Part shown: piece by piece, positions 16,080-24,256 of the stretch
Layout: each line of letters opens with the position of its first letter
Position numbering within the stretch: the stretch's first letter is position 1
Assembly: GCF_014646515.1 (NCBI RefSeq)
Contig: NZ_BMNK01000006.1
Coordinates: 414,762 to 478,761, forward strand
From: Nonomuraea glycinis
GTDB taxonomy: Bacteria > Actinomycetota > Actinomycetes > Streptosporangiales > Streptosporangiaceae
Direction of reading: 5' to 3'
DNA length: 64,000 bases
Position numbers and translations under genes: made by a program
The notes under the pieces: generated by a model
Databases searched by the model: none
What the model saw: only the letters and a program-made list of their open reading frames with translations
Told to the model about the DNA's origin: nothing

Positions 16080-16095
16080 GTAGGAAATTTCCTAC
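16080..16095 (+). promoter_or_regulatory. Perfect 16-bp palindrome, likely ArsR operator
   Basis: GTAGGAAATTTCCTAC reads the same on both strands and lies six bases before the first start of a VOC-ArsR-SRPBCC operon. AT-centred palindromes like this are typical ArsR-family sites, so it is probably the binding site of the regulator encoded second in the operon. Confidence 0.7.
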
Positions 16096-16100
16096 ATATA

Positions 16101-16463
16101 GTGGCTGACATGTTCATCTCCCAGATCGTGACCGTGACCGTGCCCGTCGCCGACCAGGAACGGGCGCTGGCGTTCTACACCGAGGTCCTCGGCTTCGAGG
16201 TCCGCACCGACAACCCGTTCCCGATGGGTCGCTGGCTGACCGTCGCCCCCAAGGGCGTGGCGAGCACGCTCCTGCTCGCCTCCTGGTTCCCCGGCATGGC
16301 GCCGATCGGCGGCCTGGTGCTGGCCTCGCCCGACCTCGACGCGCTGGCCGCGCGGCTGGGCGAGCACGGTGTGGCCTTCGAGGGGCCGGCCGACCAGCCG
16401 TGGGGACGCCAGTTGCTGTTCCAGGACCCCTTCGGCAACGGCTTCGTGGTCAGCCAGGCATGA
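16101..16463 (+). CDS. VOC-superfamily (glyoxalase/dioxygenase-like) protein
   Basis: A 120-residue single VOC module, starting ISQIVTVTVPVADQERALAFYTEVLGFE and ending LLFQDPFGNGFVVSQ, the usual beta-alpha-beta-beta-beta signature. VOC proteins include glyoxalases, dioxygenases and antibiotic-binding proteins; no specific metal site can be assigned. GTG 16101 or ATG 16110 may be the start. It is translationally coupled to the ArsR gene (ATGA overlap at 16460-16463) and behind the palindrome at 16080. Confidence 0.85.
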   Translation: MADMFISQIVTVTVPVADQERALAFYTEVLGFEVRTDNPFPMGRWLTVAPKGVASTLLLASWFPGMAPIGGLVLASPDLDALAARLGEHGVAFEGPADQPWGRQLLFQDPFGNGFVVSQA

Positions 16464-16786
16464 CGGCCGACCACGTCTTCACCGCGCTGGCGAGCCCGGC
16501 CAGGCGCGAGCTGCTGCGGCTGCTGCTCGACGAGGGAGCCCAGCCCGCCGGGCGGCTGGCGGAGCGCTTCGACATGAGCCGGCCCAGCGTGTCGGAGCAT
16601 CTCAAGGTGCTCAAGGACGCGGGCCTGGTGGCCGAGAGCCGCAGGGGCCGCGAACGGCACTACAGGCTGGAGGCGGCCCCGCTGATGGACCTGCGCGACT
16701 GGCTCAGCCCGTACGAGCACTTCTGGCGGGACCGCCTGGCCCGCCTCAGCGACCTGATGGACGAGATGGAAGACGACGATGCCTGA
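16460..16786 (+). CDS. ArsR-family transcriptional regulator
   Basis: A 108-residue winged-helix repressor: FTALASPARRELLRLLLDEG, then AERFDMSRPSVSEHLKVLKDAGLV (recognition helix) and a wing with RRGRERHYRLEAAPL. It has no metal-binding cysteine pair, so it belongs to the group of ArsR proteins encoded beside AHSA1/SRPBCC proteins rather than the metal sensors. It lies between the VOC and SRPBCC genes, overlapping both (4 and 8 bases), and probably autoregulates the three-gene operon. Confidence 0.9.
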   Translation: MTADHVFTALASPARRELLRLLLDEGAQPAGRLAERFDMSRPSVSEHLKVLKDAGLVAESRRGRERHYRLEAAPLMDLRDWLSPYEHFWRDRLARLSDLMDEMEDDDA

Positions 16787-17234
16787 GAACACGTCTGAGA
16801 ACACGCCTGAGGACCGGCGGGCGATCCGGCTCGACCAGTTCATCGCGCACCCGCCCGCCAAGGTGTGGCGCGCGATCACCGAGCCGGACCTGGTCTCGCG
16901 CTGGCTCATGCCGGGCGACATCAAGGCGGAGGTGGGGCACCGCTTCACCTTCACCACCACGCCAAGGGAGCAGGTGGGCTTCGACGGGATCGTCCACTGC
17001 GAGGTGTTGGAGGTCGAGCCGGACAAGCTGCTCAAGCTGAGCTGGCGGGGCGGCGACGCGGATTGGACCGTCACCTGGCGGCTGGAGCCGGAGGGCAGGG
17101 GCACCAGGCTCTTCCTCGACCACGAGGGCTTCGACCCCGACGACCCGGTGCAGCAGATGTCGCGCAGGATCATGGGCGGCGGCTGGCGGTCCGCCCACTT
17201 CAAGGCGATCTCCGAGGTGGCGGCCCGCCTCTAG
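16779..17234 (+). CDS. SRPBCC (AHSA1/START-like) domain protein
   Basis: A 151-residue protein of the activator-of-Hsp90-ATPase-like SRPBCC fold: IRLDQFIAHPPAKVWRAITEPDL at the start, VLEVEPDKLLKLSWRGG in the middle and a long C-terminal helix. These small hydrophobic-pocket proteins often accompany an ArsR regulator; the ligand is unknown. It overlaps the ArsR gene by eight bases and its stop overlaps the stop of the convergent gene by four bases at the CTAG of 17231-17234. Confidence 0.88.
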   Translation: MPENTSENTPEDRRAIRLDQFIAHPPAKVWRAITEPDLVSRWLMPGDIKAEVGHRFTFTTTPREQVGFDGIVHCEVLEVEPDKLLKLSWRGGDADWTVTWRLEPEGRGTRLFLDHEGFDPDDPVQQMSRRIMGGGWRSAHFKAISEVAARL

Positions 17235-18319
17235 CGATAGGTGATCGGGCGAGGGGCAGGCGCCCGCCGCCGGGCGAACCAGCGCAGCAGCGGCCCGCGC
17301 AGGCTCATGTGCATGCCCGGGAGCGCGTACGTGCACTCCTTCAGCCGCACGCCCGACGGGTGGGTCAGCCCGGCGAACCGGCAGGCCGACAGGTCCAGCC
17401 CCGACAGGGCCAACTGCGCGGCGTCCACCTCGCGCAGTGAGGTCAGCGTGGAGCGGCCGTGCCCGGTCACGCTCGCCGGGCCGCGCAGGACCGCGCCCTC
17501 CAGGTCGGCCTGCGAGTCCGTCAGCCGCAGCGTGGTGGCGCCCGCCACCACCACCCGGCGCAGGTCGACCCCGCAGGTCTGGACGGCCACGTCCAGCGTG
17601 CCGCCGGCGTGCGCCCGCGCGGCGGAGAAGTGTCCGGTCGCCGAGAGGTAGGCGTCGGCCGCGAAGCGCACCGCGTCGAACCCGGCGCTGCCGCTGACCT
17701 TGCGGAACGACAGCGTCCGGCCGAACCTGGCGCCGCGGAAGCTCGCGCCCTCGTCCAGCCGGGCGCCGTCGAAGGTGGTGTAGCCGTCGAACCGGGCCGC
17801 CTCGCAGGACAGCCCATGCTCGAAGACGACCTGGCTGAACAGGGCGTCGCGGGACATCACCGCGTGATCGAGCGAGATGTGCCCCCGCACGCGGACGCCG
17901 TGGAAGGACAGCTCCCTGGCGAACCTCGCCCCGGCCAGCGACACGTTGCCCTCGAAGCCCGCGCCGAAGAAGGAGGCGAGCCGCTCGAAGGTGGCGAAGT
18001 CGAGCGACACGTCGCCCAGGAAGGTCACGCCGGCGAGCTTGACGTCCCCGGTGAACCTGGCCCGGTCCAGCCTGGCCCGGCCGGGCCGGCTCCGCGCGGC
18101 CTCCATCACCCGCCGCATCAGGTCGCCGCTGACGGTGGTGCCGCGCAGGTCGAGCAGGCGGCCGGGCAGGATCGCGGCCAGCGCCACCGCGAGCTCGTCG
18201 TGAGGGAGATGAGCCAGGCAGAGACGGTATGGCCGGCGGGCGATGCCCGTGCAGCCGGCGGCGTGGGAGCAGGTGACCCAGTCCATACCCTGGTCATACC
18301 CGTTGCCCCGCATTGTCAA
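17231..18319 (-). CDS. Pentapeptide-repeat-like protein with N-terminal Cys/His segment
   Basis: The central part (about 75-330) is a run of five-residue beta-helix repeats of the A(D/R)F type, for example LDRARFTGDVKLAGVTFLGD and FEGNVSLAGARFARELSFHG. The N-terminus carries C-x5-C with later Cys and His (CSHAAGCTGIARRPYRLCLAHL), resembling a small zinc-binding knuckle. Such proteins occur in actinobacteria without known activity; some pentapeptide proteins mimic DNA and bind gyrase, but nothing here shows that. Starts at 18319 and at 18286 (MDWVTCSH) are both possible. It lies alone and is convergent with the SRPBCC gene. Confidence 0.8.
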   Translation of the reverse strand: MTMRGNGYDQGMDWVTCSHAAGCTGIARRPYRLCLAHLPHDELAVALAAILPGRLLDLRGTTVSGDLMRRVMEAARSRPGRARLDRARFTGDVKLAGVTFLGDVSLDFATFERLASFFGAGFEGNVSLAGARFARELSFHGVRVRGHISLDHAVMSRDALFSQVVFEHGLSCEAARFDGYTTFDGARLDEGASFRGARFGRTLSFRKVSGSAGFDAVRFAADAYLSATGHFSAARAHAGGTLDVAVQTCGVDLRRVVVAGATTLRLTDSQADLEGAVLRGPASVTGHGRSTLTSLREVDAAQLALSGLDLSACRFAGLTHPSGVRLKECTYALPGMHMSLRGPLLRWFARRRAPAPRPITYR

Positions 18320-18392
18320 GGGTCGGGAATTTCATTATCTAGCCACATCTATGTAGAAATATGTAAGCGCACCAGGCCTTAAAGTGCCGGTC

Positions 18393-20084
18393 ATGCGCGC
18401 TTTACCCCGGACAACTTGTGCCGCGTTCGCCGCGGCCGCCCTCACCGTCACCTTCGCGGTGACTCCCGCCGCGGCAGCGCCCGCCGGCCCCTGTGACACC
18501 CCGCCGGACCGGCAGATCGCGGAGGTTCAGGGGAGTGGCGACGCCACCCCGCTCGCCGGCCAGACCGTACGCGTCGAAGGCGTCGTCACCGGCGACTTCC
18601 AGCGCGGCGACCAGCTCAGCGGCTTCTTCCTGCAGGACCCGACGCCGGACTCCGACCCGGCGACCTCCGACGGGCTGTTCGCCTTCGCCCGCGACACCCT
18701 CAAAGACGTCAAGGTCGGCGACCGGGTCCTGGTCACCGGCCGGGCGACGGAGTTCAACGGGTGGACCGAGCTGTCCCCGGTCACAGCCGTCGACGTGTGC
18801 GGCACCGGCTCGGTGGCTCCCCGGAACTACCGGCTGCCCAGCGACCGGCTCGAAGCCGTCGAGAACGTGCTCCTCACCTTCCACCAGGCACTGACCGTCG
18901 GCGACCACTTCAACCTGGGCCGCTTCGGCGAGGTCTCGGTCTCCTCCGGCGGCCGGCTGTTCCAGCCGACCGACCGCCCCGGCGTCGACCCCGCGGCGAA
19001 CCAGCGGCGCTCGCTGCTCATCGACGACGGCTCCACCAGGCAGAACCCGGCCACCCTGCCGCCGATCGTCCGGGCCGGGGACACGGCCGTCGGCGTCACC
19101 GGCGTGCTGGGCTACGGCTTCGACCGCTACCGGCTGCAGCCGACCAAGCCCATCAAGTACCTCGCGACCAACCCGCGACCGCCGCGGCCCTTCCCCGTGG
19201 TGGGCAACGTCAAGGTGGCCTCGTTCAACACGCTGAACTGGTTCACCACGCTCGGCTCACGCGGCGCCACCGACGCTGCGGAGCAGCAGCGCCAGCTCGC
19301 CAAGCTGGTGGCCGCGCTCAAGGGCGTAAACGCCGACGCGGTCGGGCTCATGGAGGTCGAGAACAACGGCCAGACCGCCCTGCAGGCGCTCGTCGACGCG
19401 GTCAACGCCGAGGTCGGCGCGGGTACGTACGCCGCGCTGAGCCACCCCTTCCCCGGCACCGACGCCATCCAGGTGGGCATCATCTACAAGCCGGGCAAGC
19501 TGACGCCGGTGGGGGCCGCCCGGTCGTCGCAGGACCCGGTCTTCAGCCGTCCGCCGCTCATCCAGAGCTTCCGCAGGAAGAGCGGCGGCCAGCCGTTCAC
19601 CATGGTGGTCAACCACCTCAAGTCCAAGGGCTCCTGCCCCGCCGGCGGCCCCGACACCGACCAGGGCGACGGCCAGGGCTGCTGGAACGCCACCCGGGTC
19701 CAGCAGACCCAGGCGCTGCTCGGGCTCGTCAAGGATTTGCCCGGCCCGCTGGTGCTCGGCGACCTCAACGCCTACAGCGAGGAGGACCCCATCGACACGC
19801 TGGAGGCGGGCGGCATGACGAGCCTCACCAAGAGGTTCGTGCCGGCCCGGCAGCGCTACAGCTACCTGTTCGACGGGCTGGCGGGCGAGCTGGACCACAT
19901 GTTCGCGGGCAAGCAGCTGCTCAAGCGGGTGACCAGCGCCACGATCTGGCACATCAACGCCGACGAGCCGCGCGTCCTGGACTACGACACCGAGTTCAAC
20001 CCGCCGGGGCTCTACCGGCCGGACGCCTACCGCTCATCCGACCACGATCCGCTGGTGGTCGGGCTGAGCCTGCCGGGCCGCTGA
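18393..20084 (+). CDS. Secreted ExeM/NucH-family endonuclease
   Basis: A 563-residue exported nuclease. The signal peptide ends near AAAAPAGPCDTPP. An OB-fold module follows (IAEVQGSG, VRVEGVVTGDFQ, GFFLQDPTPDSDP), then from about residue 270 an endonuclease/exonuclease/phosphatase domain with ASFNTLNWF, GLMEVENNG (metal-binding Glu), VVNHLKSKG, LVLGDLNAYSEEDP and a C-terminal SSDHDPLV. These residues support a metal-dependent phosphodiesterase that degrades extracellular DNA or RNA. ATG 18393 is preferred over GTG 18384. It is a single gene ending in a strong hairpin. Confidence 0.9.
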   Translation: MRALPRTTCAAFAAAALTVTFAVTPAAAAPAGPCDTPPDRQIAEVQGSGDATPLAGQTVRVEGVVTGDFQRGDQLSGFFLQDPTPDSDPATSDGLFAFARDTLKDVKVGDRVLVTGRATEFNGWTELSPVTAVDVCGTGSVAPRNYRLPSDRLEAVENVLLTFHQALTVGDHFNLGRFGEVSVSSGGRLFQPTDRPGVDPAANQRRSLLIDDGSTRQNPATLPPIVRAGDTAVGVTGVLGYGFDRYRLQPTKPIKYLATNPRPPRPFPVVGNVKVASFNTLNWFTTLGSRGATDAAEQQRQLAKLVAALKGVNADAVGLMEVENNGQTALQALVDAVNAEVGAGTYAALSHPFPGTDAIQVGIIYKPGKLTPVGAARSSQDPVFSRPPLIQSFRRKSGGQPFTMVVNHLKSKGSCPAGGPDTDQGDGQGCWNATRVQQTQALLGLVKDLPGPLVLGDLNAYSEEDPIDTLEAGGMTSLTKRFVPARQRYSYLFDGLAGELDHMFAGKQLLKRVTSATIWHINADEPRVLDYDTEFNPPGLYRPDAYRSSDHDPLVVGLSLPGR

Positions 20085-20100
20085 TCCGACGCTGATCCGA

Positions 20101-20134
20101 CGGGGCCGGGCCGCCGGGACGCGGCCCGGCCCCG
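20101..20134 (+). terminator. 14-bp stem terminator after the secreted nuclease
   Basis: CGGGGCCGGGCCGC (20101-20114) pairs perfectly with GCGGCCCGGCCCCG (20121-20134) around a six-base loop, 17 bases after the stop codon. Confidence 0.85.
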
Positions 20135-20220
20135 CGCATGGAATGCTGGTGATGGGTACGTGGTTGTCAGGGTTGTCGCAACTACGGAAGACAGCGGACC
20201 GACGAAACGAGGAGCCACTT

Positions 20221-20595
20221 GTGGCGACCATCGAAGTAACTGAGAAGAACTTCAACGACATCGCCGACAAGGGGATCGTCCTGCTCGACTTCTGGGCGGA
20301 ATGGTGCGGACCCTGCAAGATGTTCGGCCCGATCTTCGAGAAGGCGTCGGAGGAGAACGACGACATCACCTTCGGCAAGATCGACACCGACCAGGAGCAG
20401 GCACTGGCGCAGGGCTTCGACATCAGGTCGATCCCGACGCTCATGGCCATCCGTGACGGCATCGTGGTCTTCTCCCAGCCCGGCGCCATCCCCGCGCCCG
20501 CGCTGACCGACCTCATCAGCCAGGTGCGCGCCCTCGACATGGACGAGATCAGGTCCGAGCTCGACAAGGAGCTGAAGAACGCCGAGCAGGACTGA
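20221..20595 (+). CDS. Thioredoxin
   Basis: A 124-residue thioredoxin-fold protein with the redox site WCGPCK in DFWAEWCGPCKMFGPIF (about residues 24-40) and the cis-proline in RSIPTLMAI. The C-terminal helix is extended and acidic (DEIRSELDKELKNAEQD). It reduces disulfides in the cytoplasm. The GTG start at 20221 follows GAGGAG with correct spacing; the frame is open upstream but without a ribosome-binding site. It is a single gene followed by a bidirectional terminator. Confidence 0.93.
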   Translation: MATIEVTEKNFNDIADKGIVLLDFWAEWCGPCKMFGPIFEKASEENDDITFGKIDTDQEQALAQGFDIRSIPTLMAIRDGIVVFSQPGAIPAPALTDLISQVRALDMDEIRSELDKELKNAEQD

Positions 20596-20605
20596 ACAAA
20601 GAACA

Positions 20606-20631
20606 GCCCCGCCGGGTTCCCCGGGCGGGGC
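20606..20631. terminator. Bidirectional terminator between thioredoxin and methyltransferase genes
   Basis: GCCCCGCC (20606-20613) pairs with GGCGGGGC (20624-20631) between two convergent genes, followed by TACTCTTTCC. It can serve both strands. Confidence 0.75.
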
Positions 20632-20652
20632 CGTACTCTTTCCAGGCGATCT

Positions 20653-21426
20653 TCAGGGCTTGCGCCCGACCCCGGCGTAGCCGGGGTTGCTCCTGATGCC
20701 GCTCTTGGGCCGCTCGGCGTCCGGCCGCCAGTCCTTCGGATAGACCAGGCCCGGCTCCAGCAGTTCGTAGCCGTCGAAGAAGCGCAGGATCTCCTCGTGC
20801 GTCCTGAGGTTCAGCGAGGCGGTGGCCTGGTTGTAGACCTCCAGCGCCTCCGGCGTGGTGTCCGGCTTGTCGTCGATGCCGTGGCTGAGGATCAGGTGGC
20901 TGCCCGGCGCGCTGGCGTCGCGCAGCTTCGCCACGATGTCGTACGCGCTGTCGTCCGGGATGAAGTGCAAGATGGCCAGCATCATGAACGCCACCGGGCG
21001 ATCGAAGTCGATCATCGGCTCCAGGAGGGCGAGCAGTTCCTCCGGCTTCCTGGCGTCGGCCTCCAGGAAGTCCACGTTCTGGCCCCGCGCCAGCAGCGCA
21101 CGACCATGCGTGCACACGACCGGGTCGTAGTCCACGTACACCACACGGGCGCCGCCCGCGATCTCGTGCGTGTTGCCCTGGGTGGGCAGGCCCGCGCCCA
21201 GGTCCACGATCTGGTCCACGCCGCTCGCCGTCACCGCCTGCACGGCGCGACGCAGAAAACCACGGTTCTGCTGCGCGGAGTCCCTGGTGTTGGGGAACAG
21301 CTTCATGATTCGCTCGGCTGCTTCGCGGTCGGCTGCGAAATTGTCCTTCCCGTCAAGGAAGAAGTCGTACATCCTCGCGACGTTGGGCACGCTCGAGTCG
21401 ATGCCCTCGGGGGCGCTATCCACCAC
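20653..21426 (-). CDS. SAM-dependent methyltransferase of the DUF574/Methyltransf_19 family
   Basis: A 257-residue protein with the family hallmark N-terminus VPNVARMYDFFLDGKDNFAADR, the SAM-binding glycine motif QIVDLGAGLPTQGN and an acidic YVDYDPVV after strand 2; the C-terminus has FFDGYELLEPGLVYPKDWRPD. The family is greatly expanded in Streptosporangiaceae and Streptomyces and its substrates are mostly unknown. It is encoded alone between thioredoxin and DAHP synthase. Confidence 0.9.
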   Translation of the reverse strand: MVDSAPEGIDSSVPNVARMYDFFLDGKDNFAADREAAERIMKLFPNTRDSAQQNRGFLRRAVQAVTASGVDQIVDLGAGLPTQGNTHEIAGGARVVYVDYDPVVCTHGRALLARGQNVDFLEADARKPEELLALLEPMIDFDRPVAFMMLAILHFIPDDSAYDIVAKLRDASAPGSHLILSHGIDDKPDTTPEALEVYNQATASLNLRTHEEILRFFDGYELLEPGLVYPKDWRPDAERPKSGIRSNPGYAGVGRKP

Positions 21427-21449
21427 ATACTCCCAAATTTCGGCCTTTA

Positions 21450-21477
21450 CCCGGCGATCATAGGAGATCGCCGGGTA
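21450..21477 (-). terminator. Hairpin downstream of DAHP synthase
   Basis: CCCGGCGATC (21451-21460) pairs perfectly with GATCGCCGGG (21467-21476), extended by A/T at 21450/21477, with the six-base loop ATAGGA. It lies 36 bases past the DAHP synthase stop in the direction of transcription. Confidence 0.65.
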
Positions 21478-21512
21478 TGCCGGGTGGGAATGCTCCGCTG
21501 GACGGCTAACTG

Positions 21513-22856
21513 TCAGCCGCGGTAAAGCTCGGCCACACGGAAGGCGAGGTCCAGCGACTGACCCCGGTTGAGCCGCGGGTCGCAGGCCGTCTCGTAGCGG
21601 GTCGCCAGGTCACCCTCGGCGATCTCGTGCCCGCCGCCCACGCACTCTGTCACGTCGTCGCCGGTGAACTCGATGTGGATGCCGCCCGGGTGCGTGCCGA
21701 GCGAACGGTGCACCTCGAAGAAGCCCGCCACCTCGTCGAGCACGTCGTCGAGCCGCCGCGTCTTGTGCCCGCTCGGCGCCTCGAAGGTGTTGCCGTGCAT
21801 CGGGTCGCAGATCCAGGCGATCTGCGCGCCGGAGGCGGTGACCTCCTTGACCAGCGTCGGCAGAAACTCGCGGATCTTGGAAGCGCCCATCCGGGTGATG
21901 AACGTCAGCCGCCCCGGCACGTTGTCCGGGTTGAGCTTGTCGATCAGCGCGAGCGCCTCGTCGGGGGTGGTGGTCGGGCCGAGCTTGACGCCGATCGGGT
22001 TGCGGATGCGGGAGAAGAACTCCACGTGCGCCCCGTCGAGCTGGCGGGTGCGCTCGCCGATCCACACCATGTGCGCCGACACGTCGTACGGCAGGCCGGT
22101 GCGGGAGTCGACGCGGGTGAGCGCCTGGTCGTAGTCGAGGATCAGCGCCTCGTGCGAGGAGTAGTACTCCACCGAGTGGAACTCCTCGGGGTCCGCCCCG
22201 CACGCCCGCATGAACGCCAGCGCCTGGTCGATCTCCCTGGCGAGCTGCTCGTAACGGCGGCCGGCGGGCGACTCGGCGACGAAGTCCTGGTTCCAGGCGT
22301 GCACCTGGCGCAGGTCGGCGTAGCCGCCCTTGGTGAAGGCCCGCGCCAGGTTGAGCGTCACGGCGGAGGAGTGGTAGGCCTTGAGCAGCCGCGCCGGGTC
22401 GGGGATGCGCGACTCGGGGGTGAAGTCGAAGCCGTTGACCATGTCGCCCCGGTAGGCGGGCAGCTCGATGCCGGCGCGCGTCTCGGTGTTCTTGGAGCGC
22501 GGCTTGGCGAACTGCCCGGCCAGGCGGCCGATCTTCACCACGGGCACCTTGCCGGCGTAGGTGAGGACGATCGCCATCTGCAGCAGGGTCTTGAGCTTGT
22601 TGCGCACATTGTCGGCGGTCGCCCCGGCGAACGTCTCGGCGCAGTCACCGCCCTGCAGCACGAACGCCTCGCCCCGGACGACGGCCGCCAGCTGGTCCTT
22701 GAGCTGGTCGCACTCTCCGGCGAAGACCAGCGGGGGCAGGCCGCCGAGCTCGGCGACGACCTTATCGAGCTCCGCGCGGTCGGGCCAGTCAGGTTGCTGG
22801 GCCGCGGGGAGGGCTCGCCAGGAATCGAGGTTCAGCGAATTGCTCAGTGCGCTCAC
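21513..22856 (-). CDS. aroG: Class II 3-deoxy-7-phosphoheptulonate (DAHP) synthase
   Basis: It catalyses the first shikimate-pathway step, condensing phosphoenolpyruvate and erythrose 4-phosphate. The 447 residues match type II enzymes: FAGECDQLKDQL, FVLQGGDCAETFAG, VVKIGRLAGQFAKPRS, WIGERTRQLDGAH, PIGVKLGPTTTPDEAL, WICDPMHGNT and GGIHIEFTGDDVTECVGG carry the metal and substrate residues. The symbol follows the mycobacterial class II enzyme. The GTG start overlaps the stop of the upstream FAD monooxygenase gene as GTGA (22853-22856), so translation is probably coupled. Confidence 0.95.
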   Translation of the reverse strand: MSALSNSLNLDSWRALPAAQQPDWPDRAELDKVVAELGGLPPLVFAGECDQLKDQLAAVVRGEAFVLQGGDCAETFAGATADNVRNKLKTLLQMAIVLTYAGKVPVVKIGRLAGQFAKPRSKNTETRAGIELPAYRGDMVNGFDFTPESRIPDPARLLKAYHSSAVTLNLARAFTKGGYADLRQVHAWNQDFVAESPAGRRYEQLAREIDQALAFMRACGADPEEFHSVEYYSSHEALILDYDQALTRVDSRTGLPYDVSAHMVWIGERTRQLDGAHVEFFSRIRNPIGVKLGPTTTPDEALALIDKLNPDNVPGRLTFITRMGASKIREFLPTLVKEVTASGAQIAWICDPMHGNTFEAPSGHKTRRLDDVLDEVAGFFEVHRSLGTHPGGIHIEFTGDDVTECVGGGHEIAEGDLATRYETACDPRLNRGQSLDLAFRVAELYRG

Positions 22857-24121
22857 GACATACGAGGGTATTCCACTGGCTCCTCAGCACCGACCGCAAT
22901 GTCCACGTTATGAGAAGGCCGTCCCGCCAGCGGCGCGACGGCCACGTGCTCCGGCCTGACGCCAAGGCCGATGAAACGGCGGGTCACGCGGTTGAGCAGC
23001 GGGACGCGGGCCAGGTCGGGCCGGATGCGCGGCGGCTTGAACTGCCTCTTCAGCGCGGGGCGGATGAGCCTGTTCTGCACCAGCCGCTGGGCCGCCTGCG
23101 TCACCCTGGTCGGCGGCATGCGGCGCTTCTGCAGCAGGTGGAGCGTGGACTCCGGGATCGGGGCGCCGGAGCGCAGCGAGCCCGCCAGCAGGTTGGCCGT
23201 CGCCACCGCGTCCTGCACCGCCAGGTTGATGCCGACGCCGAAGACCGGCGACATGGCGTGCGCCGCGTCGCCGATGCACAGGAAGCCGGGCCGATGCCAG
23301 CGGCGCAGCCGGTTCAGCGCGACCGTGAGCATGCTGATGTCGTCGTAGCCGCGGATCTGCCCGACCCTGTCGCCGAGGAAGGGCAGCAGCCTCGACACCG
23401 GCCCCCGCAACGCCTCGATGCCCTGGCTCCGCAGCCGGTCGAAGCCACCCTTGGGGATCGCGTAGGCGAGCTGCCAGTAGCTCTCGCGGTTGATCGCGAC
23501 CATCAGGTGGCCGCTGGAGACGCGCAGGAACGTCTCCTCCGGATCGGTGTCCGCGCGCGGCACCCGGAACCACAGCACGTCCATCGGCGCGCCGAGCTCC
23601 TCCGGCACCAGCCCCGCGCGCTCGCGCAGCACCGAGCCGCGGCCGTCGGCGGCGACGGTCAGGTCCGCCCTGAGCTCGTGCTCGCCGGAGGCGTCCCGGT
23701 AGCGCAGCCCGCGTACGACGCCGTCCTCGCGGATGAGGTCGTACGCCTCCGCCTCCATCAGGAGACGGAAGGTGGGGTAGGTGGCGGCCTTGGCCGTGAT
23801 GAGGTCGAGGAAGTCCCACTGGGGGACGAACGCGATGTAGTTGTACGGACCCGGCAGTGGCCGCAGGCTCGACAGCCGCATCGGCCCCGCGTCGGTCAGC
23901 AGACTGATCTCGTACGCCTTGCGATGCGGAAGCTTCAGGAAGTCGTCCGCCAGGCCGAGCTCGTCGAGCACCTGCAGCGTCGACGGGTGGATCGTGTCAC
24001 CTCTGAAGTCACGCAGGAAGTCCGCGTGCTTCTCCAGCAGCGTCACCTCGACGCCGCTCCTGGCCAGGACGAGGGCGAGCATGGCGCCCGCCGGGCCGCC
24101 GCCCGCGATTACACATGTCAT
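22853..24121 (-). CDS. FAD-dependent monooxygenase (PHBH/UbiH-like)
   Basis: A 422-residue flavoprotein: the dinucleotide motif VIAGGGPAGAMLALVLARSG at the N-terminus, the DG motif region TVAADGRGSVLRERAG near 160, and the second FAD motif CIGDAAHAMSPVFGVGINLAVQD near 270-290. This is the class A aromatic hydroxylase layout that uses FAD, NAD(P)H and O2. The substrate is unknown. Its stop overlaps the start of DAHP synthase by four bases, which suggests a link to aromatic metabolism, though coupling may be fortuitous. An inverted TCATCA-CC-TGATGA at 24125-24138 overlaps its ribosome-binding site. Confidence 0.9.
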   Translation of the reverse strand: MTCVIAGGGPAGAMLALVLARSGVEVTLLEKHADFLRDFRGDTIHPSTLQVLDELGLADDFLKLPHRKAYEISLLTDAGPMRLSSLRPLPGPYNYIAFVPQWDFLDLITAKAATYPTFRLLMEAEAYDLIREDGVVRGLRYRDASGEHELRADLTVAADGRGSVLRERAGLVPEELGAPMDVLWFRVPRADTDPEETFLRVSSGHLMVAINRESYWQLAYAIPKGGFDRLRSQGIEALRGPVSRLLPFLGDRVGQIRGYDDISMLTVALNRLRRWHRPGFLCIGDAAHAMSPVFGVGINLAVQDAVATANLLAGSLRSGAPIPESTLHLLQKRRMPPTRVTQAAQRLVQNRLIRPALKRQFKPPRIRPDLARVPLLNRVTRRFIGLGVRPEHVAVAPLAGRPSHNVDIAVGAEEPVEYPRMS

Positions 24122-24256
24122 TATTCATCACCTGATGAGATTGTGTCATCTCCCACGGAAATGGCAAGTACCGCATCCGGAGCGCTCCGAACACCGAATC
24201 ACCAGCGAAAGCCCCCGCTCACCAGAGCGGTCAGGGCCAGCGGACCTGGGAGCGCC

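Noticed and set aside
20143..20220. Extended N-terminus of the thioredoxin from ATG 20143
   Set aside because: The GTG at 20221 has a proper GAGGAG site and begins the conserved fold; the upstream part is unlike thioredoxins.
24178..24189. Palindrome CGGAGCGCTCCG resembling a CebR box
   Set aside because: It lacks the outer TGG/CCA bases of the CebR box and lies before an unrelated anti-sigma gene, so chance in GC-rich DNA is likely.
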